A stretch of DNA of 23,998 bases from RGIG2041 sp045652745 (GCA_045652745.1 JAZRUW010000010.1:1-23998), one strand, 5' to 3'. Positions 1 through 8,202 are shown, numbered from the stretch's first letter. Translations and numbers: made by a program. The notes: generated from the letters alone by a model not told the origin.

Positions 1-1779
1 AAACATGTATTAAGCTGGGTTGAAGAAATGAAAGCCCTTGTGAAACCGGCTAATGTGGTTTGGATTGACGGATCCGAAGAACAGCTGGAACAGTTGAGAG
101 AAGAATCTTGCAAATCCGGTGAAATGATTCGATTAGACCAGGAAAAATTACCGGGTTGTTTCTATCACAGAACTGCACAGAACGACGTTGCCAGAGTAGA
201 AGACAGAACCTTCATCTGCGCAACCAGCGAAGAAGAAGCTGGTCCGACCAATAACTGGATGGACCCCAAAGCTGCTTATGAAAAATTAGGCAAATTATTC
301 GATGGCTCTATGGCTGGAAAAACCATGTATGTGATTCCGTTCATCATGGGTGTTTACGGCTCTCCGTTCTCTAAAGTAGGTATCGAGCTGACCGACAGCA
401 TCTATGTTGTTCTGAACATGGCTATCATGACCAGAGTTGGTATCCAGGCTGAAAAACAGCTGGGTGACAGCGCTGATTTCACCAAATGTCTGCACGCTTG
501 TAAGGATGTAAATCCGGATGAAAGATATATCGTTCACTTCCCGCAGGATAAGACCATTTGGTCCATCAACTCCGCTTACGGCGGTAACGTACTGCTCGGT
601 AAGAAGTGCTTCGCGCTGCGTATTGCTTCCTACCTCGGTATGCAGGAAGGCTGGATGGCTGAGCATATGCTCATCTTAGGCTTGGAAAATCCGAAGGGCG
701 AAGTGAAGTACATCTGTGCTGCATTCCCGTCCGCTTGCGGTAAGACCAACCTGGCAATGCTCATTCCGCCGGAATACCTCAAGGAAAAGGGCTACAAAGT
801 ATGGACTGTCGGCGATGATATCGCATGGCTGAGAATCGGCGCTGACGGTAGACTTTACGCAATCAATCCGGAAGCCGGCTTCTTCGGCGTAGCACCGGGT
901 ACAAGCGAAAAGACAAACTTCAACGCATTGGCTGCAACGAAGAAGAACACCATCTTCACAAACGTTGCAATCAACGATGATGATATGACTGTATGGTGGG
1001 AAGGCCTTGACAAGAACCCGCCGGTAAATGCTACCGAGTGGAAGGGCTCCAAGGTAAACGGCAAGGAATTCTCCGAAGCAGGCAACAAGCTTGCACATCC
1101 GAACTCCAGATTTACCGCTCCGGCTGTAAACTGCCCGTGCATCTCTCCGGAATTTGAAAATCCGCAGGGTGTGCCGATCGATGCGATCGTATTCGGTGGC
1201 CGTCGTGCAAAGTGTGCTCCGCTGGTATATCAGTCCAGAGACTGGAACCATGGTACATTCGTAGGTGCTACAATGGCATCCGAGACCACAGCAGCTGCTG
1301 CAGGTGCGGTTGGCGTTGTTCGCCGTGACCCGATGGCTATGAAGCCGTTCGTTGGTTACAACATGGCAAGCTACTGGCAGCACTGGCTCGATATGGGCGC
1401 TAAGCTCGGCGAGAAGGCTCCGAAGATTTTCCATGTAAACTGGTTTAGAAAAGATGAAAACGACAACTTTATGTGGCCGGGCTTCGGCGACAACATGCGC
1501 GTTTTGCTCTGGATTTTGGACAGATGTGCAGGTAATGTTGGCGCAGACGAAACTGCAATCGGTTATGTACCGAAGGTAGAGGATATCGACGTTGAAGGTC
1601 TTGGTATGACCAAAGAAGAGATCGAAGCGCTCCTCGCAGTTGACAAGAAGAACTGGCTCGAAGACGTTGAAGATCCGAGCACAGGTATTAAAAAGTACTT
1701 TGAACAGTTCGGCGATAAGCTCCCGGCTGAAATCAAGGCACAGCTCGATACACTCGAAGCAAACCTCAACAACATGTAA
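1..1779 (+). CDS. pckG: Phosphoenolpyruvate carboxykinase (GTP), 5' end outside window
   Basis: GTP-dependent PEP carboxykinase interconverts oxaloacetate + GTP and PEP + GDP + CO2 in the cytoplasm, linking C4 acids to PEP. The frame is open from base 1 and reads sensibly upstream of the first ATG at 28 (KHVLSWVEEMKALV, as in family members), so the true start lies left of the window and the ATG at 28 is probably internal. Seen motifs (counted from the ATG at 28): the P-loop with the active-site cysteine, PSACGKTN, near residue 234; the metal/nucleotide motif VGDDIAWLRIGADG near 258; NPEAGFFGVAPGT; and FGGRR near 390. The visible 583 residues nearly match the roughly 600 usual for the GTP family. 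The C-terminus is intact, and a strong terminator follows 21 bases after the stop. The ATP-type family is excluded by the motifs. Confidence 0.96.
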   Translation, partial: KHVLSWVEEMKALVKPANVVWIDGSEEQLEQLREESCKSGEMIRLDQEKLPGCFYHRTAQNDVARVEDRTFICATSEEEAGPTNNWMDPKAAYEKLGKLFDGSMAGKTMYVIPFIMGVYGSPFSKVGIELTDSIYVVLNMAIMTRVGIQAEKQLGDSADFTKCLHACKDVNPDERYIVHFPQDKTIWSINSAYGGNVLLGKKCFALRIASYLGMQEGWMAEHMLILGLENPKGEVKYICAAFPSACGKTNLAMLIPPEYLKEKGYKVWTVGDDIAWLRIGADGRLYAINPEAGFFGVAPGTSEKTNFNALAATKKNTIFTNVAINDDDMTVWWEGLDKNPPVNATEWKGSKVNGKEFSEAGNKLAHPNSRFTAPAVNCPCISPEFENPQGVPIDAIVFGGRRAKCAPLVYQSRDWNHGTFVGATMASETTAAAAGAVGVVRRDPMAMKPFVGYNMASYWQHWLDMGAKLGEKAPKIFHVNWFRKDENDNFMWPGFGDNMRVLLWILDRCAGNVGADETAIGYVPKVEDIDVEGLGMTKEEIEALLAVDKKNWLEDVEDPSTGIKKYFEQFGDKLPAEIKAQLDTLEANLNNM

Positions 1780-1798
1780 TTTCCGTGCAATCGCACAC

Positions 1799-1828
1799 AA
1801 GGGCATCGGTTTTCCGATGCCCTTTTTG
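1799..1828 (+). terminator. Intrinsic terminator of pckG
   Basis: Perfect 9-bp stem GGGCATCGG / CCGATGCCC with a TTTT loop (1801-1822), extended by AA/TT, followed by TTTTT. It lies just after the pckG stop. The stem and following bases recur almost unchanged at 2443-2474. Confidence 0.93.
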
Positions 1829-1860
1829 TATGTGAATTTGTTATAAGATTCATGTGTAGT

Positions 1861-2120
1861 TTATTTTGCATTTACATATACATGGAATAAATTTAGTAGC
1901 AATGCAGACATATCATCCGTGGATTCAATGCCGGCATTGAGAACGCGCGTGTTAAGGATTCATTGTTTGCTAACAGCGTATTGCGGATACTTAAACCGAT
2001 TGTATAGTGATAGCGGAATAGTTGCTTATGCGGCGTTCTAGCAAAGGTGGTTATTGTGCGTTTTGGAAGAGAGTCATAAAGGACAATAAAATAAGATTTA
2101 AGGTCGTCTAATATATTCAT
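1861..2120 (-). pseudogene. Short conserved-looking hypothetical gene broken by one frameshift
   Basis: The minus-strand reading starts at ATG 2120 behind a very good ribosome binding site (GGAGGTG, five bases upstream). It runs as MNILDDLKSYFIVLYDSL... up to about LTRAF near 1940. The protein-like signal then continues in another frame as NAGIESTDDMSALLLNLFHV and ends at TAA 1861. The second frame carries a stop just before this point, so the gene is not readable as it stands. Joining the two needs one extra base in the stretch around 1934-1945, giving about 86 residues. I recall similar small Firmicutes proteins with an IRN...L and DDMS pattern but cannot name a function. It may be a pseudogene, a sequencing error or, less likely, programmed frameshifting. 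It is divergent from the Xre gene. Confidence 0.6.
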
Positions 2121-2126
2121 ACATAC

Positions 2127-2160
2127 ACCTCCACACGCTATATTACTACCAAACGCTAGT
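2127..2160 (-). promoter_or_regulatory. Probable sigma-A promoter for the frameshifted gene
   Basis: On the minus strand, TTGCTA and TAATAT are separated by 17 bases (TTACTAGCGTTTGGTAG between them), just upstream of the GGAGGTG ribosome binding site and ATG 2120. The -35 side abuts the TACTAT/ATAGTA half-sites, so the adjacent Xre protein could repress it. Confidence 0.5.
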
Positions 2161-2168
2161 AATAGCAA

Positions 2169-2196
2169 TACTATTTTTTGATAGTACGTATACTAT
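2169..2196. promoter_or_regulatory. Three alternating half-sites, candidate Xre operator
   Basis: TACTAT (2169-2174), ATAGTA (2181-2186) and TACTAT (2191-2196) form two overlapping inverted repeats with spacers of 6 and 4 bases. They lie between the divergent starts, right next to the Xre gene's ribosome binding site. This is the usual place for autoregulation by a small helix-turn-helix repressor. That the Xre protein binds here is inference. Confidence 0.5.
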
Positions 2197-2206
2197 AGGA
2201 GAGGTG

Positions 2207-2434
2207 ATGTATATGTGCTATTATCCGAGGCTGCGTGATTTGAGAGAAGATAAAGACTTAATGCAAAAACAAGTAGCGGCGTTTTTAGGTATTGACCAAA
2301 GGGTCTACAGTACTTACGAAACGGGAAAAAGAGAAATCCCGGGAAGATTTGTGATAGCACTTGCGGAATTTTATTCTACGACGACAGATTATATTTATGG
2401 ACGAACAAATAATCCCGCACCGCTGAAAAAATAA
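2207..2434 (+). CDS. Xre-family helix-turn-helix regulator
   Basis: A small cytoplasmic DNA-binding protein of about 75 residues, made almost entirely of one HTH_3/Cro-CI domain. It shows RLRDLREDKDLMQKQVAAFL, then GIDQRVYSTYETGKREIP (recognition-helix region), then LAEFYSTTTDYIYGRTN, the usual C-terminal end of this fold. The start could be ATG 2207 or ATG 2213; AGGAGAGG at 2197-2204 fits 2213 slightly better by spacing, and a GTG at 2204 is also in frame. It is transcribed away from a frameshifted small gene, with symmetric half-sites between them. It is followed by a terminator that may act in both directions. It most likely represses its own and the divergent promoter; the signal it senses is unknown. 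Confidence 0.85.
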   Translation: MYMCYYPRLRDLREDKDLMQKQVAAFLGIDQRVYSTYETGKREIPGRFVIALAEFYSTTTDYIYGRTNNPAPLKK

Positions 2435-2442
2435 AAAAGTTA

Positions 2443-2472
2443 GGGCATCGGTTGGAAACCGATGCCCTTTTT
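2443..2472 (+). terminator. Terminator after the Xre gene, possibly bidirectional
   Basis: An 11-bp perfect stem GGGCATCGGTT / AACCGATGCCC with a GGA loop, then TTTTT. On the other strand the stem is followed by TAAC and a run of six T, so it could also stop transcription of the large minus-strand gene that ends at 2484. The stem matches the pckG terminator. Confidence 0.9.
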
Positions 2473-2483
2473 GTTGTATTATG

Positions 2484-5400
2484 TTATTTAACCATAATGA
2501 TAATTTCTGCTGTCTTCGGAAGTGCGCCTTTGCGAACAGCGGTTGCCGTAATTGTAGCGGTACCAGCCTTCTTTAAGGTGCATACGCCGTTTGCATTAAC
2601 GCTGATAATGGAATCATCCGAACTTGCGTAAGTTACCGCGTATGTGCTCATGTCTACTGCTGCGCCTGCAGGATCTGTAGCAGAGATGCTAACCGTCATT
2701 GTATCGCCGACTTTACCTTCCGTGTCGGAAATTTTAAAGATAGCATTCCATGCCGCCTGGTCTTCGGCTTCCATTGTAGCATCTGCATAGAAACGTACTT
2801 CGTTGTAGGTGTGATATGAGCCGCCGTCACTGCACGCTATGGTGTTAAAACGCACAAACCTTGTGCGCACATCGCCCATGTCAAATACCGTCGGGCCGTC
2901 GCTGATTTCAGTTGTGATGCTCTCACGGAAATTGGTCCAGGTTCTGCCGTCATCGGATACATCGACACTAAAAGTAAATGTTCGTTTATAAGAGCCGCTG
3001 GTTGCAAGTGCAAAGGAATGCAGCGTTTTTACTTCACCCATGTCAAAACTAATCCACTGTTGACCTTGGCCCGTCCATCTGTTTTCCATGCCGGCAATAA
3101 TGCCGTCTGCGATACCCCACTTCGGATATTTGCCCCAACCTGTCGAGGAGTCAATGTCTGCAATCTGAATATAGGTCGGATGATCCGGAATGCCGGTGTT
3201 GCCCGCCACAAGCAGCTCCATCTTGGAAATCGAGCCTGCACCGCCTGTGCCTGCAATGCCTTCAAACGGATTTGGCACAAAGTGGATGTTGTAGTTTACG
3301 CCATCGATTGTTACCACAGCCGGATTGCCCTGTGCTACCGAAACTACGGCAGCGCTGCCGTTGGTCAGAACAGAAACCTCGCTTGCCGGTGCATTGATGT
3401 AGTAATCTTTCATTTCCGGATTGAAACTGATTTCGTTTGCACCCGCGAGCACGCGAACGTCAAGCATCTTGCAAGCATCTGCAATCGTCTTTTCGCTGTA
3501 GCCCATATCCTCATCGGAAATCACAATCAGACCTCTGTCATCCCAGAATACCTTCTTGCCGAGGGCTTCTGCAAGCGCACGAAGCGGGATGAGCGTTCTT
3601 GCGTTGTAGGTTTGTGCCGGAACATCGAGCATGACAACCTGACCGTTTACGTTCATTTCCTTCGAGCCGAGTACCATACGAATCACATTGTCACCACAGG
3701 TAATATCTACGGTCTGTGTCGATTCTGTCCAGTCCACTCTTGCGCCGAAGTTTTCAGCGATGAATCTTACCGGTACAAGTGTTCTGCCGTTTTCGGTAAA
3801 CGGATATACATCCTTATTTGCCGTATCTACATAAGTGCGTACGCCCTTTGCGTATGCGGCAGGGGAACCGATTTTTAACGCAACTGCCGCGCCGAGACGC
3901 TTTTGTGTAGTTGCTTCTTCGTTCTTATCTACGCTCCACTCAGACATCGGGATAACAACGGTTGTATCATTCGGGATACCTTCACCTGCGCGAAGCGGAA
4001 TGAATTCCACGCTCAACGTCATATCCGTGATATTATTTACGTGAATTGCAAGTTTTTTATCGCCGGTGTAGGCTGCCATAAACTCGCCCTTCTGCTTCGG
4101 CGGATTCGGGCTTGTCGGGAGCGGCTCAATCGGCATAATGGAAAATTCTGCATCTGCCGGACCACCATTGATTCTTACATACAATCTCTTGCCGTTGATT
4201 TCTAAGAGTGCACCCTTACCATCTTCGGAAAGTGTAATGTCCGCATTGGTGTGCATAAACCAGTAAACTTCAGACGGTACTTTTGTCGAAATTTCGTCTT
4301 GCATTACAATTCTTGTACGGTTGTTGGTCATCATCATACCGCGGTGATGCTTGTTTAAGTCATCGCGTGTACGCGTCATATCCAAAATACCGTAAGAGCC
4401 GTTTTCAGCGGCATCGGAATCGAGCAAAACTGCGAAACCGTCATTTTTCTGTCCCGGACCTGCATCCGGATTGATCGTAATTGTATTGTTACCTTCTGTT
4501 CTTCTGTAATAGTAGTCCGTGCCTTCGCCATCGTAACCGCTTTCGATAGTATATGTGTTGGAAACGGAGTCTTTACCTGTTAAAAGTGCGAAACGTTCGC
4601 CTTCCCAGTCGAGTACGAAAGTACCCAGACCGTTGTATGCGTGGAAGGTTTCATTGTCGCCACCCTGCATTGCCGCAAAGAGCATCGTCTCTCTGTCCCA
4701 ACTCGAACGCATCGAAATACCGTTCGGACCGTACTGGCGGTCATTTTTATAGAACTTATCGAGTGCAAAATCTGCAGAACTTACCTTTTCCGGATTGTAG
4801 TATACAATCGCTTGGCAAGCATCCATGCCGCCGAAAAGGTCAGACGGATTGCTTTGGTTTTTCGTCAACTCGTACCAAGCATATTGCGGCTGGTCATATC
4901 TGTCCGCAATTCTTAAAAAGGCAGGGGACGAAACGCGACCGCAGGTAGATGCGTTATAGTTAAAGCATTTAGTTGCACCGTCGTAGTAAATAACGTGGTC
5001 CGGTGCCATCGCAAAGTTTGCCTGAAGTGCAAAGTTTAAGCAATCCGGCAAGGTTTTGCCCGGTGCTACACATTCTTCAAAGCATGCGACGCTGGCAATC
5101 AAGTTGCCGACACCGTAGTTCCAGTATTCCATCGATTCTGCAAAACCGCCGTCGTCGGAAATTTCTACGAAGGTGTTCGGCAGATTTTGGGAAATCTCGC
5201 GGAAGATATATTCCGAGACATTCGGCACGAGGTCGTTAATTGCAATTGCGAGCATAATATAGTCAGCCTGAACGCCCATTGCCTGATTATGATATGCATG
5301 AAGCACTGTGTGACCGTTGTTGAGAAGACCAGTGTATTGCTTCATTACGATGGATGCCGCACGGTTAACGAGGTAGTCTTCAATTTCTGCGCGCTCTTGC

Positions 5401-7115
5401 GGCGTAAACACGTGGTATGCCCAGTCGTAAGCACATGCGAAGCCGCGGATAATTTTCGCGCCGACCATCGCGGTGCTTTCGCCCCAATCCGGCCATACCT
5501 CGGCCGCATTTTTCATTTCTCTGTATGCAAGATCGGCGTATTTCCTTTCGCCGGTTACACCTGCAACAAAGCCGAGGATAATGAGTTTGTTGCGGTAATT
5601 ACCTGCAATATTGTTGATGTTGCCGCGGCTGTTGACGCTGTATTCGATATGCTCGTTCTTAGTGACATAATTATCAGCGGACGTTTTCAACTTTTCAAAC
5701 CACTTCGCACAGTACGGGTCGGTGGCAATCTTTTGGCGGATAACATCCCAGTCGGTTGCCAATACACGCGGATGCGTTTTAAGCATTGCTTCGCTCAAAC
5801 CTGTCGGATTGTTCTCCTTTACGTTTTCATAAATAAATGTGCCGTCGTAGGAGAAAATAGAATTGAGTTTGTCCGGCGTATACATAATAATATTGTCAAA
5901 CAGAATTTCGCCACCGGAAGCCAAGCCGCTGTAGATGCGGATGGTGAGCAAGCCGCTATCTGAAAGATCCAGTTCGCTTAAATCTACGCTTTGCGCAACA
6001 ACTTTTCCGTCCAGTGTGGCGGTCGCCGTCTTTGCGGCAAAGTCGAATTCGTATTTGTGGTAACTCCAGTTTGTGCCGGCGGTTTTTTTCGTGTAGATTG
6101 TCTTGGATTTCGTACCGTCGTAGAGTCCAATGATGATCGGTCCGTTTGCATTGTTGATGGATGCGAATTCTAAATACACCTCATTTAAACCGCTGTCGAG
6201 TTTTTTCTCGATTTTCGGTCCGTGCTTTTTGGTATCGGTGTTAAAGAAATTGAGCACCTTGCTTTCGGCGTATTTATCAATTTTAATGTAGGTCTTGTTA
6301 CCTGATTGACCGGTAAATTGCCGGAGCGAAAAGGTATCGTTTTTGTAGTCTTCAAAGCTGTCATTTACAATGATGTTCATGCCACTCGGAACGGTGAGCG
6401 GTTTTGCTGCTTCCGCAGTGGCCATCTCCGTTTCGTCCGTTTCGTCCGTTTCGACGGAAATTGCACCGGGTTCGTCTGGCGTATAAACAATCACGTTGTC
6501 GAGTAAAATTTCGCCTTGTGGCTTTAAGTTACTGTAGATACGGATGGTGAGTGCACCGCTGTCCGAACATTCAAGTCCGCTTAAATCCACGTTTTGTGCA
6601 ACAACCTTTCCGTCCAGCGTAGCCGTCGCTGTCTTTGCAGTAAGGTCGAATTCGTATTTATGGTAGTTCCATTTTTCGTCGCCGTCATTGCCTCTTTTTG
6701 TGTAGATTGTTTTGGTAGTTGCACCATCGTTGAGCGCGATGAGCAACGGGCCATTTGCATTATTAATGGAAGCAAATTCCAGATATACCTTGCTTAACCC
6801 GCTATCGAGCTTCTTTTCCAGTTTGGGGCCGGAGTTTTTCTCGGCGTTATTGAAAAATCTGGCGACCTTGTTATTGCCGAGTTTTTCAATATTGATGTAG
6901 GTTTTGTTGCCTGCAATGCCCGTAAACTGTTCAGCTTTCATGACATCGTCTGTGTAGTTTTCAAAGTTGTCATTCAACAGTGTGTTCATACCGCTCGGGA
7001 CGGTAAGTGCGTTCGGTGCTTCGGCCTGTGCACCGAGGGCGGGGAAATTTGTGATGCTTAGCATCATTACGAGAGATAAAATTGTGCATAAGACTTTGGA
7101 AGTTGTTTTTTTCAT
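2484..7115 (-). CDS. Large secreted multidomain heparinase II/III-like polysaccharide lyase
   Basis: Exported protein of about 1543 residues. I chose ATG 7115 because AAAGGAGA lies 8 bases upstream; the longer frame from 7139 would place the binding site inside the gene. The first ~30 residues are a signal peptide (MKKTTSK, a hydrophobic stretch, then ALGAQA). Next come two tandem domains of about 180 residues (roughly 35-215 and 240-425), nearly identical in places (NNANGP, KTATATLDGKVVAQ), likely beta-sandwich carbohydrate-binding modules. The central part (about 450-1070) resembles the alpha/alpha toroid plus beta-sandwich of heparinase II/III or alginate lyases (HPRVLATDWDVIRQK; NNGHTVLHAYHNQAMG; EYWNYGVGN; GGDNETFHAYNGLGTFVLDW). 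Then follow a copper-amine-oxidase-N type domain (about 1090-1205, GRTLVPVRFIAENFGARVDW), an F5/8C discoidin domain (about 1300-1440) and a C-terminal Ig-like domain. There is no LPXTG or SLH anchor. The substrate is unknown, probably a uronate-containing polymer. It is monocistronic. Confidence 0.82.
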   Translation of the reverse strand: MKKTTSKVLCTILSLVMMLSITNFPALGAQAEAPNALTVPSGMNTLLNDNFENYTDDVMKAEQFTGIAGNKTYINIEKLGNNKVARFFNNAEKNSGPKLEKKLDSGLSKVYLEFASINNANGPLLIALNDGATTKTIYTKRGNDGDEKWNYHKYEFDLTAKTATATLDGKVVAQNVDLSGLECSDSGALTIRIYSNLKPQGEILLDNVIVYTPDEPGAISVETDETDETEMATAEAAKPLTVPSGMNIIVNDSFEDYKNDTFSLRQFTGQSGNKTYIKIDKYAESKVLNFFNTDTKKHGPKIEKKLDSGLNEVYLEFASINNANGPIIIGLYDGTKSKTIYTKKTAGTNWSYHKYEFDFAAKTATATLDGKVVAQSVDLSELDLSDSGLLTIRIYSGLASGGEILFDNIIMYTPDKLNSIFSYDGTFIYENVKENNPTGLSEAMLKTHPRVLATDWDVIRQKIATDPYCAKWFEKLKTSADNYVTKNEHIEYSVNSRGNINNIAGNYRNKLIILGFVAGVTGERKYADLAYREMKNAAEVWPDWGESTAMVGAKIIRGFACAYDWAYHVFTPQERAEIEDYLVNRAASIVMKQYTGLLNNGHTVLHAYHNQAMGVQADYIMLAIAINDLVPNVSEYIFREISQNLPNTFVEISDDGGFAESMEYWNYGVGNLIASVACFEECVAPGKTLPDCLNFALQANFAMAPDHVIYYDGATKCFNYNASTCGRVSSPAFLRIADRYDQPQYAWYELTKNQSNPSDLFGGMDACQAIVYYNPEKVSSADFALDKFYKNDRQYGPNGISMRSSWDRETMLFAAMQGGDNETFHAYNGLGTFVLDWEGERFALLTGKDSVSNTYTIESGYDGEGTDYYYRRTEGNNTITINPDAGPGQKNDGFAVLLDSDAAENGSYGILDMTRTRDDLNKHHRGMMMTNNRTRIVMQDEISTKVPSEVYWFMHTNADITLSEDGKGALLEINGKRLYVRINGGPADAEFSIMPIEPLPTSPNPPKQKGEFMAAYTGDKKLAIHVNNITDMTLSVEFIPLRAGEGIPNDTTVVIPMSEWSVDKNEEATTQKRLGAAVALKIGSPAAYAKGVRTYVDTANKDVYPFTENGRTLVPVRFIAENFGARVDWTESTQTVDITCGDNVIRMVLGSKEMNVNGQVVMLDVPAQTYNARTLIPLRALAEALGKKVFWDDRGLIVISDEDMGYSEKTIADACKMLDVRVLAGANEISFNPEMKDYYINAPASEVSVLTNGSAAVVSVAQGNPAVVTIDGVNYNIHFVPNPFEGIAGTGGAGSISKMELLVAGNTGIPDHPTYIQIADIDSSTGWGKYPKWGIADGIIAGMENRWTGQGQQWISFDMGEVKTLHSFALATSGSYKRTFTFSVDVSDDGRTWTNFRESITTEISDGPTVFDMGDVRTRFVRFNTIACSDGGSYHTYNEVRFYADATMEAEDQAAWNAIFKISDTEGKVGDTMTVSISATDPAGAAVDMSTYAVTYASSDDSIISVNANGVCTLKKAGTATITATAVRKGALPKTAEIIIMVK

Positions 7116-7153
7116 TTTCATGTCTCCTTTCTCTTCCATTATCAGATATACTA

Positions 7154-7188
7154 ATTATACAATAAAATTTACAGGGTGTCTTTGTCAA
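7154..7188 (-). promoter_or_regulatory. Possible promoter of the secreted lyase gene
   Basis: On the minus strand a consensus TTGACA (7188-7183) and a consensus TATAAT (7159-7154) lie upstream of the gene, but 23 bases separate them, longer than the usual 16-18. Either the -10 box is used with another -35, or the promoter is weak or activator-dependent. Confidence 0.4.
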
Positions 7189-7261
7189 ATCTGACGAAAA
7201 TTTTAACAATTTTTCCGCAAATGGAATCTAAACTTGTCCGTAAACAGAGTTAAAAAACGGA

Positions 7262-7289
7262 TTGGATATTTGTAATTTATGTTTATAAA
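7262..7289 (+). promoter_or_regulatory. Probable sigma-A promoter of the candidate small RNA
   Basis: TTGGAT (7262-7267), 16 bases, TATAAA (7284-7289). The predicted start, six to eight bases downstream, falls on the first base of the closing stem of the candidate RNA at 7298. Confidence 0.45.
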
Positions 7290-7295
7290 CTCCGA

Positions 7296-7400
7296 TAACA
7301 AGCTAGGCGACCGTGTGTGGAGAAAAGCTTCTATTCTGCCGGCGTGTATTTGCAGGTTGTGTGGCATGGGCGATGCGGCTTGTCTGTTTTGAATGTTTGT
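7296..7400 (+). ncRNA. Candidate structured small RNA, family not recognised
   Basis: The 367-base gap 7140-7506 holds no convincing gene but does hold a foldable element. The closing stem is ACAAGC (7298-7303) with GCTTGT (7378-7383). An internal loop follows, then CCGTG (7311-7315) with CATGG (7365-7369, one G-U pair). Inside are two hairpins, AGAA/TTCT (around 7321-7333) and CTGC/GCAG (around 7336-7354). A U-rich stretch (CTGTTTTG, TTTGTTTC) follows. A promoter-like pair begins at 7262. It lacks the domain IV signature of SRP RNA and I cannot match it to 6S RNA or a known riboswitch. The folding was done by eye, so chance pairing is possible. Confidence 0.35.
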
Positions 7401-7458
7401 TTCTTCGTGCTCAACACGAAAAAAGCCCGGAACAAAAATAAATTTGCATATCCACGCA

Positions 7459-7487
7459 TTGCAAAAATTGTCGAAATGTTGTACAAT
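7459..7487 (+). promoter_or_regulatory. Sigma-A promoter of the alarmone synthetase gene
   Basis: TTGCAA (7459-7464), 17 bases, TACAAT (7482-7487). It leaves a leader of only about 13 bases before ATG 7507, containing the ribosome binding site. Confidence 0.75.
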
Positions 7488-7506
7488 AGAGGTGAGGTGA
7501 GACGAA

Positions 7507-8202
7507 ATGCATAATGTAGACGATTTTAAAAATGCAGAGGCGTTTCAAAAGCATATAGAGGGATACTTCGGCGCGGAGTTTTTGGCCGAGGCACAAACGG
7601 CGGCGCAGAATTTTTCAAAAATGATGGCGTATTACCGCTGTGCGATGATGGAAATTGAAACGAAATTCAACGTACTCAACGAAGAATTCTCCTTGCGTTT
7701 GGATCGTAACCCCATCAATGATGTCAAAAGCCGCATCAAAAGTATGTTTAGCATCAAAGAAAAGTTGAAGGCGAGAAATCTGCCGTTTACACTCGATTCC
7801 ATCGAAGAGAATTTAAACGATATTGCCGGTGTGCGTGTGGTCTGCGCCTTTCCCGAGGATGTGTATATGCTTGCCGATGCGCTCTTAAAGCAAGACGACA
7901 TCTGCCTTCTGGAGAAAAAAGACTACATACAAAATCCGAAACCGAATGGTTACAGAAGCCTGCACCTGATTGTGACCGTGCCGATTTTTTTGGCGCGTGA
8001 AAAGCGCCATATGCGTGTGGAAATTCAACTGCGTACGATTGCGATGGACTTTTGGGCAAGCTTGGAGCATCAGCTCCGTTATAAAAAGGATTTTGAATTT
8101 ACCAAAGAAATGGCGGACGAGCTTTTAAAGTGCGCCGATATGAGCGCCGAGCTTGATGCACGCATGGATGCCCTGCGCGGCATAGTGCATCGGGAGTCGT
8201 GA
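7507..8202 (+). CDS. Small alarmone synthetase, GTP pyrophosphokinase (RelQ/YjbM type)
   Basis: A 231-residue cytoplasmic RelA/SpoT-type synthetase that transfers pyrophosphate from ATP to GTP or GDP, making (p)ppGpp. It has the synthetase domain only, with no HD hydrolase or TGS/ACT domains, which marks a small alarmone synthetase. Visible motifs: RLDRNPINDVKSRIKS (GTP-site basic helix), NDIAGVRVVCAFPEDVY, the loop KPNGYRSLHLIV, and VEIQLRTIAMDFWASLEHQLRYKK with the catalytic glutamate. The start at ATG 7507 follows GAGGTGAGGTGAG and a good promoter. Length fits RelQ (about 210-230). It is probably transcribed alone or weakly with the downstream xpt, which has its own promoter. RelQ versus RelP cannot be decided by eye. 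Confidence 0.9.
   Translation: MHNVDDFKNAEAFQKHIEGYFGAEFLAEAQTAAQNFSKMMAYYRCAMMEIETKFNVLNEEFSLRLDRNPINDVKSRIKSMFSIKEKLKARNLPFTLDSIEENLNDIAGVRVVCAFPEDVYMLADALLKQDDICLLEKKDYIQNPKPNGYRSLHLIVTVPIFLAREKRHMRVEIQLRTIAMDFWASLEHQLRYKKDFEFTKEMADELLKCADMSAELDARMDALRGIVHRES

Noticed and set aside
676..1806. 376-residue open frame antisense to pckG
   Set aside because: It is a shadow of the strongly biased codons of pckG; no ribosome binding site and no recognisable protein pattern.
3018..3878. 286-residue open frame antisense to the secreted lyase gene
   Set aside because: Cysteine- and histidine-rich, low-plausibility sequence opposite a clearly real gene; no start signals.
5187..5963. 258-residue open frame antisense to the secreted lyase gene
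   Set aside because: Same reason: a shadow of the opposite strand's codon bias.
7298..7383. SRP (4.5S) or 6S RNA
   Set aside because: The GGAAGCAG-type SRP core is absent and the length is too short for 6S; kept only as an unnamed candidate.
7317..7514. 65-residue open frame upstream of the alarmone synthetase
   Set aside because: No ribosome binding site, it overlaps the relQ promoter and start, and covers the foldable candidate RNA.
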